A stretch of DNA of 64,000 nucleotides. Source: Microtetraspora malaysiensis (GTDB lineage Bacteria > Actinomycetota > Actinomycetes > Streptosporangiales > Streptosporangiaceae). The stretch spans positions 1 to 64,000 of the forward strand of contig NZ_BBYJ01000025.1 in assembly GCF_001528665.1 (NCBI RefSeq), in the 5' to 3' direction. Positions within the stretch are counted from its first letter, which is position 1, and the number at the start of each line of letters is the position of its first letter. The position numbers and the translations under genes are program-made. The notes under the pieces are model-generated. The model saw nothing but the letters and a program-made list of their open reading frames with translations, was not told the DNA's origin and ran no database searches. Shown in pieces: positions 35,914 through 44,167 of the stretch.

Positions 35914-36274
35914 CACTCTGCGGGACTTCGGCGGCACCGCCGTCCTGGTGTGCGTGGCGGACGGCGATTCGATGCGTGAGGAGCGCGACGCGACCGACGT
36001 CATCGGCGAGGCCATGTACCTGGGCGCGGCCTGGGTGGCGGTGCCGGTCGAGCGGCTGCACGACGACTTCTTCCGGCTGCGCACCCGCGTCGCCGGCGAC
36101 TTCCTCCAGAAGTTCGTCAACTACCGTCTCGGAGTGGCCGTCGTCGGCGACGTCTCCCCGTACACCGAGGCCAGTACGGCGCTGCGCGACTTCGTCCGCG
36201 AGAGCAACCGCGGCACGCACGTCTGGTTCGTCCCCGACACCGAGGCGCTGCGCCTACGCCTCACCGGGGCGTGA
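35906..36274 (+). CDS. DUF4180 domain protein
   Basis: 122 residues, whole-length DUF4180: DATDVIGEAMYLGAAWVAVP, VERLHDDFFRLRTRVAGDFL, QKFVNYRLGVAVVGDVSPY, and ALRDFVRESNRGTHVWFVPD. The family is widespread and small, with no established biochemical role known to me; it often sits next to transcriptional regulators. GTG start with AAGGAG nine bases upstream, inside the end of the hydrolase gene. Third gene of the operon. Confidence 0.87.
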   Translation: MADTLRDFGGTAVLVCVADGDSMREERDATDVIGEAMYLGAAWVAVPVERLHDDFFRLRTRVAGDFLQKFVNYRLGVAVVGDVSPYTEASTALRDFVRESNRGTHVWFVPDTEALRLRLTGA

Positions 36275-36446
36275 CCCGCGCGTCACAGCTCATGCCGCGC
36301 GGGCTTCGAACCACATCGATCAGCCCCAATGCCATCCGCCGGTCGTACAGAGCCTTTCCGAAGGCCAGTGCCTCACGAATGGCGATCCGCTCCGGATCCT
36401 CGGCCTCGAACTCCGAACGCGTCCTACGGGTGTGGTAGCCGGCCAT
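36261..36446 (-). pseudogene. Truncated XRE-family antitoxin
   Basis: 61 residues: DPERIAIREALAFGKALYDR then RMALGL, which matches the first helices of HigA-type antitoxins (EALAFGKALYDRRxxLGLSQAELA). After LGL it continues with unrelated IDVVRSPRGMSCD and stops, so the DNA-recognition helices are missing. The ATG overlaps the stop of the toxin fragment just upstream (TGATG), the usual toxin-antitoxin spacing. Confidence 0.6.
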
Positions 36447-36622
36447 CACACGTGCCTTTCGAACGTCACAGCCACTGGGCCTCGATGATCACGTTCGCAG
36501 ACCTTCTGCGCCCGTACCGCCCGGTCGATCTGCCTCTGATCATGCTGTCTGGTCTTGCGAAAGACCGTGAGCAACACGACTGTCCTCTCCGGAGTACACC
36601 AGAGTGCGGCGTTTCCACATGT
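36446..36622 (-). pseudogene. HigB-type toxin C-terminal fragment
   Basis: Minus-strand frame: LWCTPERTVVLLTVFRKTRQ, then HDQRQIDRAVRAQKVCERDH. The VVLLTVFRKTRQ...EIxRAxRA pattern is the C-terminal half of phage Gp49-like/HigB toxins. A TGA in frame at about 36622 cuts off the N-terminal half, and the upstream DNA (to 36796) shows no match in any frame. With the truncated antitoxin this is a dead module. Confidence 0.6.
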
Positions 36623-36796
36623 TCCGTGTCATCGGCCCGGACCTGTGGGGCGTCAGCGGATGGGGACCGGCTCTGCCGCGGCGCGGTCGTCGAAGTCGCG
36701 GCGGGCCACGAGGATTCGCCGGGCGTGATCCATCGACCAGTCCGCAATGGCGAGCGTCAACGCAAAAGGCGTTGAACGGGCAGAACACGCACCACC

Positions 36797-37465
36797 ATGA
36801 TTCGCCTCATGGATCTCATCTCCTCTCTGCCCGCCTTCGCCCTTGCCGTGGTGCTGATCTCGGCATCGCCGGGCCCGGCGATGGCGCTGATCCTGCGCCG
36901 TGCGGCCCTGCACGGTTTCTCCGGCGCGGTGCCCACGGTGCTGGGCCTGGAGGCGGGCCTGTACCTGTGGGCGTTGCTCGCCGCCGCCGGGCTCACCACC
37001 CTGGTGGCGGCCTCAGAGGTGGCCTTCCTGATCCTGCGGGTGGTCGGCGCGGGCTTCCTGCTGTACCTCGGGATCAAGGCCTGGCGCTCGGCCTGGCGCA
37101 GCCGCGACACCGGCAAGGCGGCCGAGAAGGTGGCGGCCGGCGAGCAGGAGCCCGGCTCGCCACCGTCATGGTGGAGGGCGTTCGGCGAGGGATCGGTGGT
37201 GATGCTGGCAAACCCGAAGATCGCCGCCTTCATGATCGCGTTCTATCCGCAGTTCGTGCCGGCCGACCGGCCGCTGTTCGCCACGACCGCGCTGTTCGCC
37301 GTGCTCCAGGTGGCCGTCGAAACCGTCCTGTATCTGACGCTGGCGGCCGCGGTCGGGCGGGCCGGCGCGTGGTTCCGCCGCCCGATGATCCGGCGTCGGC
37401 TGGACGCCGTCAGTGGCACGGTCCTCGTCGCCCTGGGCCTGCGCCTGGCGGCTGAGAGCCGCTGA
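36797..37465 (+). CDS. LysE family translocator
   Basis: 222 residues with about six hydrophobic segments. LVVLISASPGPAMALILRRA-like start (VVLISASPGPAMALILRRAA), GLEAGLYLWALLAAAGLTTL, LRVVGAGFLLYLGIKAWRSA and VMLANPKIAAFMIAFYPQFV are signatures of the LysE/RhtB amino-acid exporter superfamily. It probably exports an amino acid or related compound. ATG start at 36797; MDLISS four codons on is an alternative, and neither has a strong ribosome site. Confidence 0.86.
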   Translation: MIRLMDLISSLPAFALAVVLISASPGPAMALILRRAALHGFSGAVPTVLGLEAGLYLWALLAAAGLTTLVAASEVAFLILRVVGAGFLLYLGIKAWRSAWRSRDTGKAAEKVAAGEQEPGSPPSWWRAFGEGSVVMLANPKIAAFMIAFYPQFVPADRPLFATTALFAVLQVAVETVLYLTLAAAVGRAGAWFRRPMIRRRLDAVSGTVLVALGLRLAAESR

Positions 37466-37826
37466 CGATCAGGGCCGAGCAGCGGGCCCACTCCCGAAGG
37501 ACCGGCCTACGAGGAGCAGGCTTGAAGTCGGTGCCGATGGTGAAGGCCAGCGGGATGAACGCCGCCAGCAGGCCGGCGTCGGCGGTCCTCGTTAACCCCG
37601 TGCCGGTGGCGTTTCCCGGCTTACCGTGCAGTTGGGCGCTTACGTAGTTGCCGTGGGCCCTGGGGAAAGATGGCGTGACGTCCCTGGTCGCCGGGCCGAC
37701 CGCGTCGCGTCGTCGTCGCGTATCCCCGCTGTCCTTCGTACGAAGGGCCGATCGGTGTCTCGTATTTCGTGTGCGGGTCCAGCCGCCCGCATGACGACGT
37801 CCAGGACACGCTCGGCGTCAGTACAA
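37466..37826. other. Gap with possible gene relic and a palindrome
   Basis: 361 bases. On the minus strand around 37520-37600 a coding-like stretch reads DAGLLAAFIPLAFTIGTDFK, suggesting a membrane-protein relic, but no gene frame surrounds it. A perfect 14-bp palindrome CCTTCGTACGAAGG lies at 37733-37746. Nothing else recognised. Confidence 0.4.
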
Positions 37827-38666
37827 CTAGGCGCTCAGCACCTTGCGGAGCAGCTCGCCGAACTCGGCGGGGTGCGTGCTGAGGCCCGTGTGCCCGCCGG
37901 GGAAGTGGATGAGCTCCGTGCCGAGCAGCTCGGCCAGGAAGGCGGCGGAACGATAGGGGAGTTCACCGCCAGAGTCCGCTCCGCCCGCGAGCACGAGCCG
38001 GTCCGACAGGGCCTTCAGCCGATCCACGTCCGGGGCGTAGGCCATGAAGCTCGGCACGATACGCCCGATGAAGTAGGGCATGGCGGCCATCGTCCGCTCC
38101 GCTCGCGCCGCCGCCTGGGGCGGTAGCTCGGTGGCCGCCCGGACGTCGACGGGTGGGGCGCCGGGCCGTCGGAGGCCCGCCGCGAACTCGGCGACCGCGG
38201 GCATCAGCCCGTCCCGGTGGAACGCGTCCTGGACACGGGCGAGCATCGCGTGGTGCACGGCGGCGTCGGGCAGCACCTCCACCATCGGCGGCTCGTGCGC
38301 GACGACGCGTTCGACCCGCCCGGGATGGGTGGCGAGCAGGTGCAGCGCGACGATCGCCCCCGAACTGCAGCCGGCCACGTGGGCGGGCGCGTCCGGAGAC
38401 AGCAGCTCCAGCAACCGGAACGCGTCGTCGGCGTGCTGCGCGACCCGCTGCCGGGCCTCCGGGTCGTCGAGCGGGCTGCGGGACAGGCCGCGTGGATCGT
38501 AGGACGCGACCGTGTAATCGGCGGCCAGGTCGTCGGCGACGCCGTCATAGGAGGCCGCACCGCCCGTGCCGCCGGGGATCAGCAGCAGGAGCGGGCCCCG
38601 GCCGCGCACCTCGTAGTGCAGGGTGGCGCCGTCCACGCGCAGGTGGTCGATGGTCGGGCTGGTCAC
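37827..38666 (-). CDS. Alpha/beta hydrolase
   Basis: 279 residues. LLLIPGGTGGAASYDGVADD is the oxyanion turn, YDPRGLSRSP follows, VAGCSSGAIVALHLL is the nucleophile elbow with Ser101, and HFPGGHTGLSTHP holds the His. The group is similar to actinomycete hydrolases placed behind TetR genes. GTG start overlaps the TetR stop by GTGA, so both are one transcript controlled by that regulator. Substrate unknown. Confidence 0.87.
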   Translation of the reverse strand: MTSPTIDHLRVDGATLHYEVRGRGPLLLLIPGGTGGAASYDGVADDLAADYTVASYDPRGLSRSPLDDPEARQRVAQHADDAFRLLELLSPDAPAHVAGCSSGAIVALHLLATHPGRVERVVAHEPPMVEVLPDAAVHHAMLARVQDAFHRDGLMPAVAEFAAGLRRPGAPPVDVRAATELPPQAAARAERTMAAMPYFIGRIVPSFMAYAPDVDRLKALSDRLVLAGGADSGGELPYRSAAFLAELLGTELIHFPGGHTGLSTHPAEFGELLRKVLSA

Positions 38667-39274
38667 GCCGGCTCTCCTTTGTCGTCGTCGTGTGCGGGCC
38701 AGTGCTCCAGGAGGGTGTGCAGGCCGTCGAGGCAGCGGGCCCAGGTGTCCTCCACTGGGCGCGCGTGCGCGAACCCTCCTGCGGCCTCGAGGCTGATGAA
38801 GCCGTGGAGCGTGCTGCGCAGCAACCGGACCGCGTCGGTCAGGTCAGGCTCGTCCAGTGCGTAGGCGCGCAACATGCTGTAGGTCAGCTCGACCGCGCGC
38901 CGCGGCCCGGGCGCCCGGGCCAGGAGCTCGGGATCGATCTGTATCGGGATCTGCGTCGCCGTGTACCGGCCCGGGTGGTCGTGGGCGTACTGCCGGTAGG
39001 CGTTCGCGTACGCGACCAGCGCGTCCTTCCCGGCCCGTCCGGCGATGGCCTCCGCGATGCGGATAGTCTTCTCGTCCGCCGCCAGCAGTGCGATCCGTCC
39101 GCGCAGGTCCTCGAGGTTGCGGACGTGCGCGTAAAGGCTGGCGTCTTTCACCCCGAGTCGTCGCGCCACCGCGGACATGGTCACGTGGTCGAGCCCGACA
39201 TCGTCCGCCAGTTCGGCGCCGGTGAGTGTCACCCGATCCGCCGTCAATCCGGCCCGGGCCATGGCGCACACCAC
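38663..39274 (-). CDS. TetR-family transcriptional regulator
   Basis: 203 residues. DNA-binding helices: VTLTGAELADDVGLDHVTMS then AVARRLGVKDASLYAHVRNL. The C-terminal WHG-type ligand domain is present (LEAAGGFAHARPVEDTWARC). GTG start with AGGAG seven bases upstream; the ATG of MARAGLTADR four codons later fits homologues equally well. It is upstream of and coupled to the hydrolase, and its promoter carries a likely autoregulatory operator. Confidence 0.88.
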   Translation of the reverse strand: MVCAMARAGLTADRVTLTGAELADDVGLDHVTMSAVARRLGVKDASLYAHVRNLEDLRGRIALLAADEKTIRIAEAIAGRAGKDALVAYANAYRQYAHDHPGRYTATQIPIQIDPELLARAPGPRRAVELTYSMLRAYALDEPDLTDAVRLLRSTLHGFISLEAAGGFAHARPVEDTWARCLDGLHTLLEHWPAHDDDKGEPA

Positions 39275-39301
39275 CCTTCTCCTAGAATCCTTTGGCTTTG
39301 T

Positions 39302-39333
39302 CTAGTATCTCTAGTTTAAGCCTTGGGGTCCAA
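39302..39333 (-). promoter_or_regulatory. Promoter and operator of the TetR-hydrolase operon
   Basis: On the minus strand TTGGAC (39333-39328), an 18-base spacer, then GATACT (39309-39304). The -10 is inside CTAG-AGATA-CTAG (39302-39314), a dyad, with another CTAG nearby at 39286-39289. The TetR protein probably binds there and blocks its own operon. Confidence 0.6.
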
Positions 39334-39502
39334 GGATAGTGGGCCAAGCCACATGTTGAGCAACTGGAATATGCGGTCGCCCACCCTCGGGAGCCATGGC
39401 CAGGAGTGACGCCCTCCGGCGCGGACCGGCGCGCCGAGATCAGGGGAGAGCGGAGGTGCGCGCCGATCGCGGGATCGCGTGGCCGACCGGCCCCGGCACG
39501 AC

Positions 39503-39889
39503 TCACCGCTCGGCGTCCTGGGGGTACCAGCGCAGCTCGACGGTGTTGCCGTCCGGGTCCCGCACGTACACCGACTGCGCGACGCCACGTGCGCCGAACC
39601 GGCTGACCGGCCCCTCCAGCACGGCGAAGACGCCGGAATCGATCACCTGCTGCCAGTCCACAGGATCCACGACGAGGCAGATGTGGTCCACGTTGGACTC
39701 GCCGCGCGGGCGGTGGACCAGGTCGATGATGGTGGACTCGTTGACCCGCACCGACGGGAAGGGCGCCTTGCCCGCCCGCCATTCAGCGACCCGCTCCTCC
39801 TCAAGTCCGAGGGTTCCCGCGTAGAACTCCAGCGCCCGCTCAACATCCCGCACGTTGAGCACCAGATGATCAAAGGCTTTCACGCGCAC
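39503..39889 (-). CDS. VOC-fold (glyoxalase-like) protein
   Basis: 128 residues. FDHLVLNVRDVERALEFYAG, FPSVRVNESTIIDLVHRPRG, NVDHICLVVDPVDWQQVIDS and QSVYVRDPDGNTVELRWYP give the paired beta-alpha-beta modules, with metal ligands His and Glu (NVDHICL, TVELR). GTG start chosen because AAGGAG is seven bases upstream. It follows the MFS efflux gene by 34 bases on the same strand, so an antibiotic- or toxin-modifying or binding role is possible. Confidence 0.85.
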   Translation of the reverse strand: MRVKAFDHLVLNVRDVERALEFYAGTLGLEEERVAEWRAGKAPFPSVRVNESTIIDLVHRPRGESNVDHICLVVDPVDWQQVIDSGVFAVLEGPVSRFGARGVAQSVYVRDPDGNTVELRWYPQDAER

Positions 39890-39923
39890 TGACAATCTCC
39901 TTCGTCAGGGTTGGAGGACTGGC

Positions 39924-41141
39924 CTACTTACCGGCGGGTGCCAACGCGTCGTCGGGGACGGTGCGTGCGGTCTTCCGGCGGGTGCCGAGCGTGAGGAGCA
40001 GCGCGGCCGCGGTCAGTGCCAGGCCGAACCAGACGACACTTGCGACGCCCAGATGGTCGGCGAACAGTCCACCGAAGAGGGCGCCGAGCGCGATGGACGT
40101 GTTGTAAGCCATGGTGTTGAGGGACATCGCGGCTTCGAAGGTGTCGGGCGCGGCGGCCTGCGTCATGTTGAGCTGGCACAGCTGCACGACGCCGAAGGAA
40201 ACTCCCCAGAGGGTCAGCGAGATGATCGAACCGGCCGGCCCGTGACCGACCGTGAGCAGCAACAGCAAGGACACCACGAGTCCCGCGAGGCCGGCGATGA
40301 AGCTGCCCCGCAAACTCTTGTTCACCGTGTATCCGGCGATGAAGTTCCCGGCCGCGCCGCCTGCGCCGTAAAGCACCAGAAGCACGGTGATGAAGAGGGG
40401 CGTGGCGGATGCGCTGTGCTCCAGGAAGGGGCGCACGAACGTGTACGCGCCGAAATGGCCGAGGACGAAGAGGACGACGGTGAACAGCACCAGACGCAGC
40501 GGCACGTTCTTCAGCGGGAGCCCGAAGACTTCGCGCGCCGAGACCGCGTTCGTCGACGGCAGCGAGGGAATGGTGGCGACGACGGCGAGGAGCACCAGCG
40601 CGCCGAGGCCGGCCCAGATGAGAAGCGTGGTCCGCCAGTCGGTGAGGCTCTCCAGAGCTGTTCCCAGCGGCATGCCCACGACCGCGGCGATGGAGATGCC
40701 GGACATCGCGACCGCGGCCGCCCGGCTCGCGTGGCGTTCCGGAACGAGGCGCATCGCCATGCTCACGCCGATGGCCCAGAACACGCCGTTGGCGAATCCC
40801 ATGATGAGCCGCGTCGCCAATACCAGCGGATAGTTCGGCGAGATGGCGGTGATCAGGTTGCCCAGGGTCAAAATCGCCAGGAGGGTGGTCAGCAGAACGC
40901 GCCGGTTGACGCGCCTGGTCCAGGCCACGATGAACGGCACGCCCAGCCCGGCTGACACGCCGTACAGCGTGACCATCAGCCCGGCGATGCCTACGGAAAT
41001 GCTCAGGCTTGTGCTGATCGGAGTAAGCAGGCCGACGGGCATCAATTCCGTGGTGAGAAAGACGAACAGACTGGCGGTGATCGCAGAAACCCCAAGCCAT
41101 GACCGCAAGGTCGAGTGAGGGTGTCTATCGTGGGTGGTCAT
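39924..41141 (-). CDS. MFS transporter, drug:H+ antiporter-1 type
   Basis: 405 residues, 12 membrane segments. SLFVFLTTELMPVGLLTPIS is the start of the SotB/YdeA/AraJ-like efflux group; WTRRVNRRVLLTTLLAILTL is the motif A loop and MRLVPERHASRAAAVAMSG follows. It probably exports a sugar-like or drug-like compound. ATG with AGAAGGAAGAG upstream. Divergent from a LysR gene and upstream of the VOC gene in the same operon. Confidence 0.87.
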   Translation of the reverse strand: MTTHDRHPHSTLRSWLGVSAITASLFVFLTTELMPVGLLTPISTSLSISVGIAGLMVTLYGVSAGLGVPFIVAWTRRVNRRVLLTTLLAILTLGNLITAISPNYPLVLATRLIMGFANGVFWAIGVSMAMRLVPERHASRAAAVAMSGISIAAVVGMPLGTALESLTDWRTTLLIWAGLGALVLLAVVATIPSLPSTNAVSAREVFGLPLKNVPLRLVLFTVVLFVLGHFGAYTFVRPFLEHSASATPLFITVLLVLYGAGGAAGNFIAGYTVNKSLRGSFIAGLAGLVVSLLLLLTVGHGPAGSIISLTLWGVSFGVVQLCQLNMTQAAAPDTFEAAMSLNTMAYNTSIALGALFGGLFADHLGVASVVWFGLALTAAALLLTLGTRRKTARTVPDDALAPAGK

Positions 41142-41287
41142 TCTCTTCCTTCTGATCGTTCATGTCATGGATGTGCGGCTGAACGGCTAGCCCGCGGTGA
41201 TGGCCGCGAGCTGCGGGGTTTCCGTCATGGATCAAGGATGCGCGAGCATCGATCAATGAGTCCAACACATACTTTTCATCGTGATCG

Positions 41288-41302
41288 ATCGTGATGCACG
41301 AT
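41288..41302. promoter_or_regulatory. Palindrome ATCGTG-ATG-CACGAT in the MFS/LysR divergent region
   Basis: A perfect interrupted dyad just upstream of the preferred LysR start, with an extra ATCGTGATCG half-site at 41278-41287. A LysR autoregulation site is the likely reading. The rest of the 167-base region shows TCAATGAG-type AT-richer stretches but no clear promoter boxes. Confidence 0.5.
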
Positions 41303-41308
41303 GGTTCG

Positions 41309-42181
41309 ATGGAGCTGCAGCAACTGAGGTATGTCATCGCGGTCGCGGAGACCAACAACTTCACCCGGGCCGCCGAACGCTGCCGGGTCGTGCAGTCGGC
41401 GCTCAGCCATCAGATCGCCGGCCTGGAACGGGAGCTGGGCGCCCGGCTGTTCGAGCGCACCAGCCGGCGCGTACGGCTGACGCCGGCCGGAGAGGCGTTC
41501 CTGCCCGCGGCCCGCGAGTGCCTGGAGGCCGCGGACCGCGCGCGGGCCGAAGTCGCGGCCGCCAGCGGGGAGGTCCGCGGGCGGCTCGCCGTCGGCGCCA
41601 TCCCCACGGTCACGGCCGTCAACCTGCCGGTGGCCCTGAGGGACTACCGCCGACGCTATCCGCGGGTGCAGATCACGCTCGCATCGGCGGGTAGCGAAGA
41701 CCTGATCGAGCGGGTCCGGCGAGGCGACGTCGACGTCGCGTTCCTCGGCCTGCCGCCTCGCGCGGAACCGAAGGGTGTCCAGAGCCGCCGGCTCGGCGGA
41801 GGCGAACTGGTCGCCGTGGTCACGCAGGATCACCACCTGACGGAGAACGAGGTAGACCTGCGGAGCCTGGCGGACGAACCGTTCATCGACTTCCGCGTCG
41901 GCGCGGCCGGGCGAGCACAGTCGGACGAGGCCTTCGCGGCCGCAGGCGTCCAACGTGAGGTGCCCTTCGAGGTGTCGTCCGCCGAGTTCATGGTCGATCT
42001 GGTACGGCAAGGCCTCGGAGTGGGCATGCTGCCGGCCGCGTACGCGCCGCGCTTCTCCGACCTGCGCATGATCCGCCTTCGCGATGCCCCGACGCGGGTG
42101 GAGCACCTGATCTGGGACAGTCGGCCGACCCCGGCGGCCACGGCGTTCCTTGAGCTGCTTCGCGCCGATCACGAGGGCTGA
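41309..42181 (+). CDS. LysR-family transcriptional regulator
   Basis: 290 residues from the ATG chosen (MELQQLRYVIAVAETNNF). Helix-turn-helix: FTRAAERCRVVQSALSHQIA then GLERELGARLFERTSRRVRL. The effector domain follows (LAVGAIPTVTAVNLPVALRD, LVRQGLGVGMLPAAYAP). A six-residue in-frame extension would start inside the palindrome, so the later ATG is favoured. It is divergent from the MFS efflux/VOC operon and probably activates it. Confidence 0.88.
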   Translation: MELQQLRYVIAVAETNNFTRAAERCRVVQSALSHQIAGLERELGARLFERTSRRVRLTPAGEAFLPAARECLEAADRARAEVAAASGEVRGRLAVGAIPTVTAVNLPVALRDYRRRYPRVQITLASAGSEDLIERVRRGDVDVAFLGLPPRAEPKGVQSRRLGGGELVAVVTQDHHLTENEVDLRSLADEPFIDFRVGAAGRAQSDEAFAAAGVQREVPFEVSSAEFMVDLVRQGLGVGMLPAAYAPRFSDLRMIRLRDAPTRVEHLIWDSRPTPAATAFLELLRADHEG

Positions 42182-42382
42182 TCACGGGGAGGGTGTCTCT
42201 CGTCTGAGCCGTGCCGGACGGGAAATCTCCTCGGTTTGAGCACTCATTCACGTATGCGGGCGGGTCCCGACGCCGGAGGTCGGGATGTCGGTTCCGCGGC
42301 CGCGGCGAGCGCGCCGACGGTCAGCACGGCGCGGCGGTGGAGGATATTCTCACGAGGTTTTCCTTTGGAATGCGATGGGCGG

Positions 42383-42991
42383 ATGACTGACCGGACCAGG
42401 ACGCAGGAGCGTGGCCGTCAGGCGCGCCGCACGGTGTTGGAGGCCGCGCTGGCCGAGATCGCGGAGCGGCCGGTGGCCGAGATCCAGGTCCAGCAGATCG
42501 CCGACCGCGCCGGGATGAGCCCGGCGCGGGTTCTGTATTACTTCCGGTCGAGGGACCGGATCCTCGCCGAGACCTTCCGCTGGAGCGAGCGCGTGCTGGC
42601 CGAGCGGCGGGCGCGCGAGCTGGACGGGGTCACCGATCCGGAGGAGCGGCTGGATCGCTACGTCCGGCTCTATCTGCCCGAGGACAGTCACGACGTCTCC
42701 TGGAAGCTCTGGCTGGAGGCCTGGCTGCGCTCGGTGACCAATGAGGAGATGAGCCGTACGGCGGACGAGATCGACAGCGGCTGGATGCGGGATCTCACCG
42801 CGATCATCGATGACGGCGTGGCGAGCGGGGCCTTTCGCGCGGTCGCCGTCGAGGAGTTCCTGCCGTGGTTCAACGCGCTGCTGGACGGCTTGGCGGTCCA
42901 CGTGCTCATCGGGCGTCTCAGCCGGGACCGGGCCGTGCGGACCGCGCTGGGACGTGTCACCGATGAGCTGCGCATCACGCCCACGCCTTGA
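42383..42991 (+). CDS. TetR-family transcriptional regulator
   Basis: 202 residues. RQARRTVLEAALAEIAERPV then AEIQVQQIADRAGMSPARVL and YYFRSRDRILAETF are the DNA-binding helices. The C-terminal part resembles the BetI-type TetR_C_6 (WKLWLEAWLRSVTNEEMSRT ... GLAVHVLIGRLS), often linked to choline, polyamine or nitrogen metabolism. ATG start with weak GGGCGG upstream. The 200 bases before it contain a divergent coding-like relic (HRRAVLTVGALAAAA) but no intact gene. It converges on the racemase gene. Confidence 0.86.
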   Translation: MTDRTRTQERGRQARRTVLEAALAEIAERPVAEIQVQQIADRAGMSPARVLYYFRSRDRILAETFRWSERVLAERRARELDGVTDPEERLDRYVRLYLPEDSHDVSWKLWLEAWLRSVTNEEMSRTADEIDSGWMRDLTAIIDDGVASGAFRAVAVEEFLPWFNALLDGLAVHVLIGRLSRDRAVRTALGRVTDELRITPTP

Positions 42992-43017
42992 ACTCTCGAA
43001 GTCTCACGAGTGCGAAC

Positions 43018-43051
43018 GGCCGCCCGCCCCCGGCGCGAGGGGCGGGCGGCC
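43018..43051. terminator. Bidirectional terminator between TetR and racemase genes
   Basis: Perfect 13-bp stem GGCCGCCCGCCCC / GGGGCGGGCGGCC with an 8-base loop, between two converging genes (stops at 42991 and 43061). Confidence 0.85.
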
Positions 43052-43060
43052 GCCGGGTGC

Positions 43061-44167
43061 TCAGGGAGCGGGGATCCACTCCGTCGCCGTGGTGAGCGCC
43101 TCCATGTCGGACGGCTCGGGCGTGATGCCGATGCCGGGCCCGGCCGGCACCGGCAGCTCGCCGTCCACCAGAGTGAACGGCGCGGTGATGTCCCGCTGGT
43201 AGTACCGCGCGGTGGCGGAGATGTCGCCCGGCAGGGTGAACCCGGGCAGCGCGGCGAGCGCCAGGTTGGCGGCCCGGCCGAGCCCGGTCTCCAGCATCCC
43301 GCCGCACCACACGGGCAGGCCGTGGGCGGTGGCGACGTCGTGGATGCGGCGCGCCTCCAAATAGCCTCCGACCCGGCCCGGCTTGATGTTGATGATGGAG
43401 CACGCGCCCTGTCGGATCGCGGTGACGGCGTCGCGGGCCGAGGTGATGCTCTCGTCGAGGCAGATCGGGGTGCCGATCATGGCCGCGAGCCGGGCGTGCG
43501 CGTGCAGGTCGTCGGGGGCGAAGGGCTGCTCGATCATGGCCAGTCCGTACGCGTCCAGCTCGGCGAGGTGGCGGGCGTCGGCGGGACGGTAGGCGGTGTT
43601 GGCGTCGACGGTGAGCATCACGTCCGCGCCGAAGGTCTCCCGGACCCGGGCGACGGGTTCCAGGTCCCAGCCGGGCTCGATCTTCAGCTTCACCCGGGCG
43701 TACCCGGCCGCGAGGTGGCGGTCCACGGTGTCGAGCAGTTCGTCGATGGTGTCCGTGATGCCGACCGAGACGCCGACCGGGAGGCTGCGCCGTACCGCGC
43801 CCAGGTAGGCGGCGAGGGACATGCCCCGGGCGCGCAGCCAGGCGTCGAGCACGGCGGCCTCGACCGCCGACTTGGCCATGGGGTGGCCGCGCAGATGGCG
43901 CAGGGCGGGCGCGACGGCGGCCGGGTCCAGGTCGATCGGGAAGAGTGCGGGGACGAGGAAGCGGCGGATCACGTCGGCCGCCCCCTCCAGGTACTCGGGG
44001 GAGTAGGTGGGCTCGTCCTCGGCGGCGCACTCCGCCCACCCCTCGCCTTCGTCGGTCGCCACGCGTACGAGCAGGGCGTCGCGCACGGTCTGGGTGCCGA
44101 GGGAGGTGCGGAACGGGGTGACGAGCGGGAGCGCGACGCGGCGCAGTTCGACGCCTTCGAGCTTCAC
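43061..44167 (-). CDS. N-acylamino acid racemase / o-succinylbenzoate synthase family
   Basis: 368 residues, enolase superfamily. Acid/base lysines in RVKLKIEPGWD (Lys160, Lys162), metal ligands Asp188 (TVDANTAY), Glu213 (IEQPF) and Asp238 (CLDES), and Lys262 (NIKPGRVGG): every catalytic position is kept at nearly the numbering of Amycolatopsis N-acylamino acid racemase. PVWCGGMLETGLGRAANLAL also matches. The same fold makes o-succinylbenzoate for menaquinone, but no men genes are near, while a GNAT acyltransferase and an N-acyl-D-amino acid deacylase are. Racemisation of N-acyl amino acids is therefore favoured. GTG start overlaps the GNAT stop (GTGA). Confidence 0.88.
   Translation of the reverse strand: MKLEGVELRRVALPLVTPFRTSLGTQTVRDALLVRVATDEGEGWAECAAEDEPTYSPEYLEGAADVIRRFLVPALFPIDLDPAAVAPALRHLRGHPMAKSAVEAAVLDAWLRARGMSLAAYLGAVRRSLPVGVSVGITDTIDELLDTVDRHLAAGYARVKLKIEPGWDLEPVARVRETFGADVMLTVDANTAYRPADARHLAELDAYGLAMIEQPFAPDDLHAHARLAAMIGTPICLDESITSARDAVTAIRQGACSIINIKPGRVGGYLEARRIHDVATAHGLPVWCGGMLETGLGRAANLALAALPGFTLPGDISATARYYQRDITAPFTLVDGELPVPAGPGIGITPEPSDMEALTTATEWIPAP

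Noticed and set aside
37520-37600. Membrane-protein-like stretch (AFIPLAFTIGTDFK) on the minus strand
   Set aside because: Only about 30 codons look coding; no start, stop context or family could be fixed.
42238-42370. Divergent coding-like stretch with HRRAVLTVGALAAAA on the minus strand
   Set aside because: It looks like the start of a secreted protein but has no good start codon and ends within 40 codons; too little to call a gene.
43061-44167. MenC (menaquinone o-succinylbenzoate synthase) assignment
   Set aside because: The family fits, but the neighbours (acyltransferase, D-deacylase, peptide transporter) favour N-acylamino acid racemase; the men role is kept only as an alternative.
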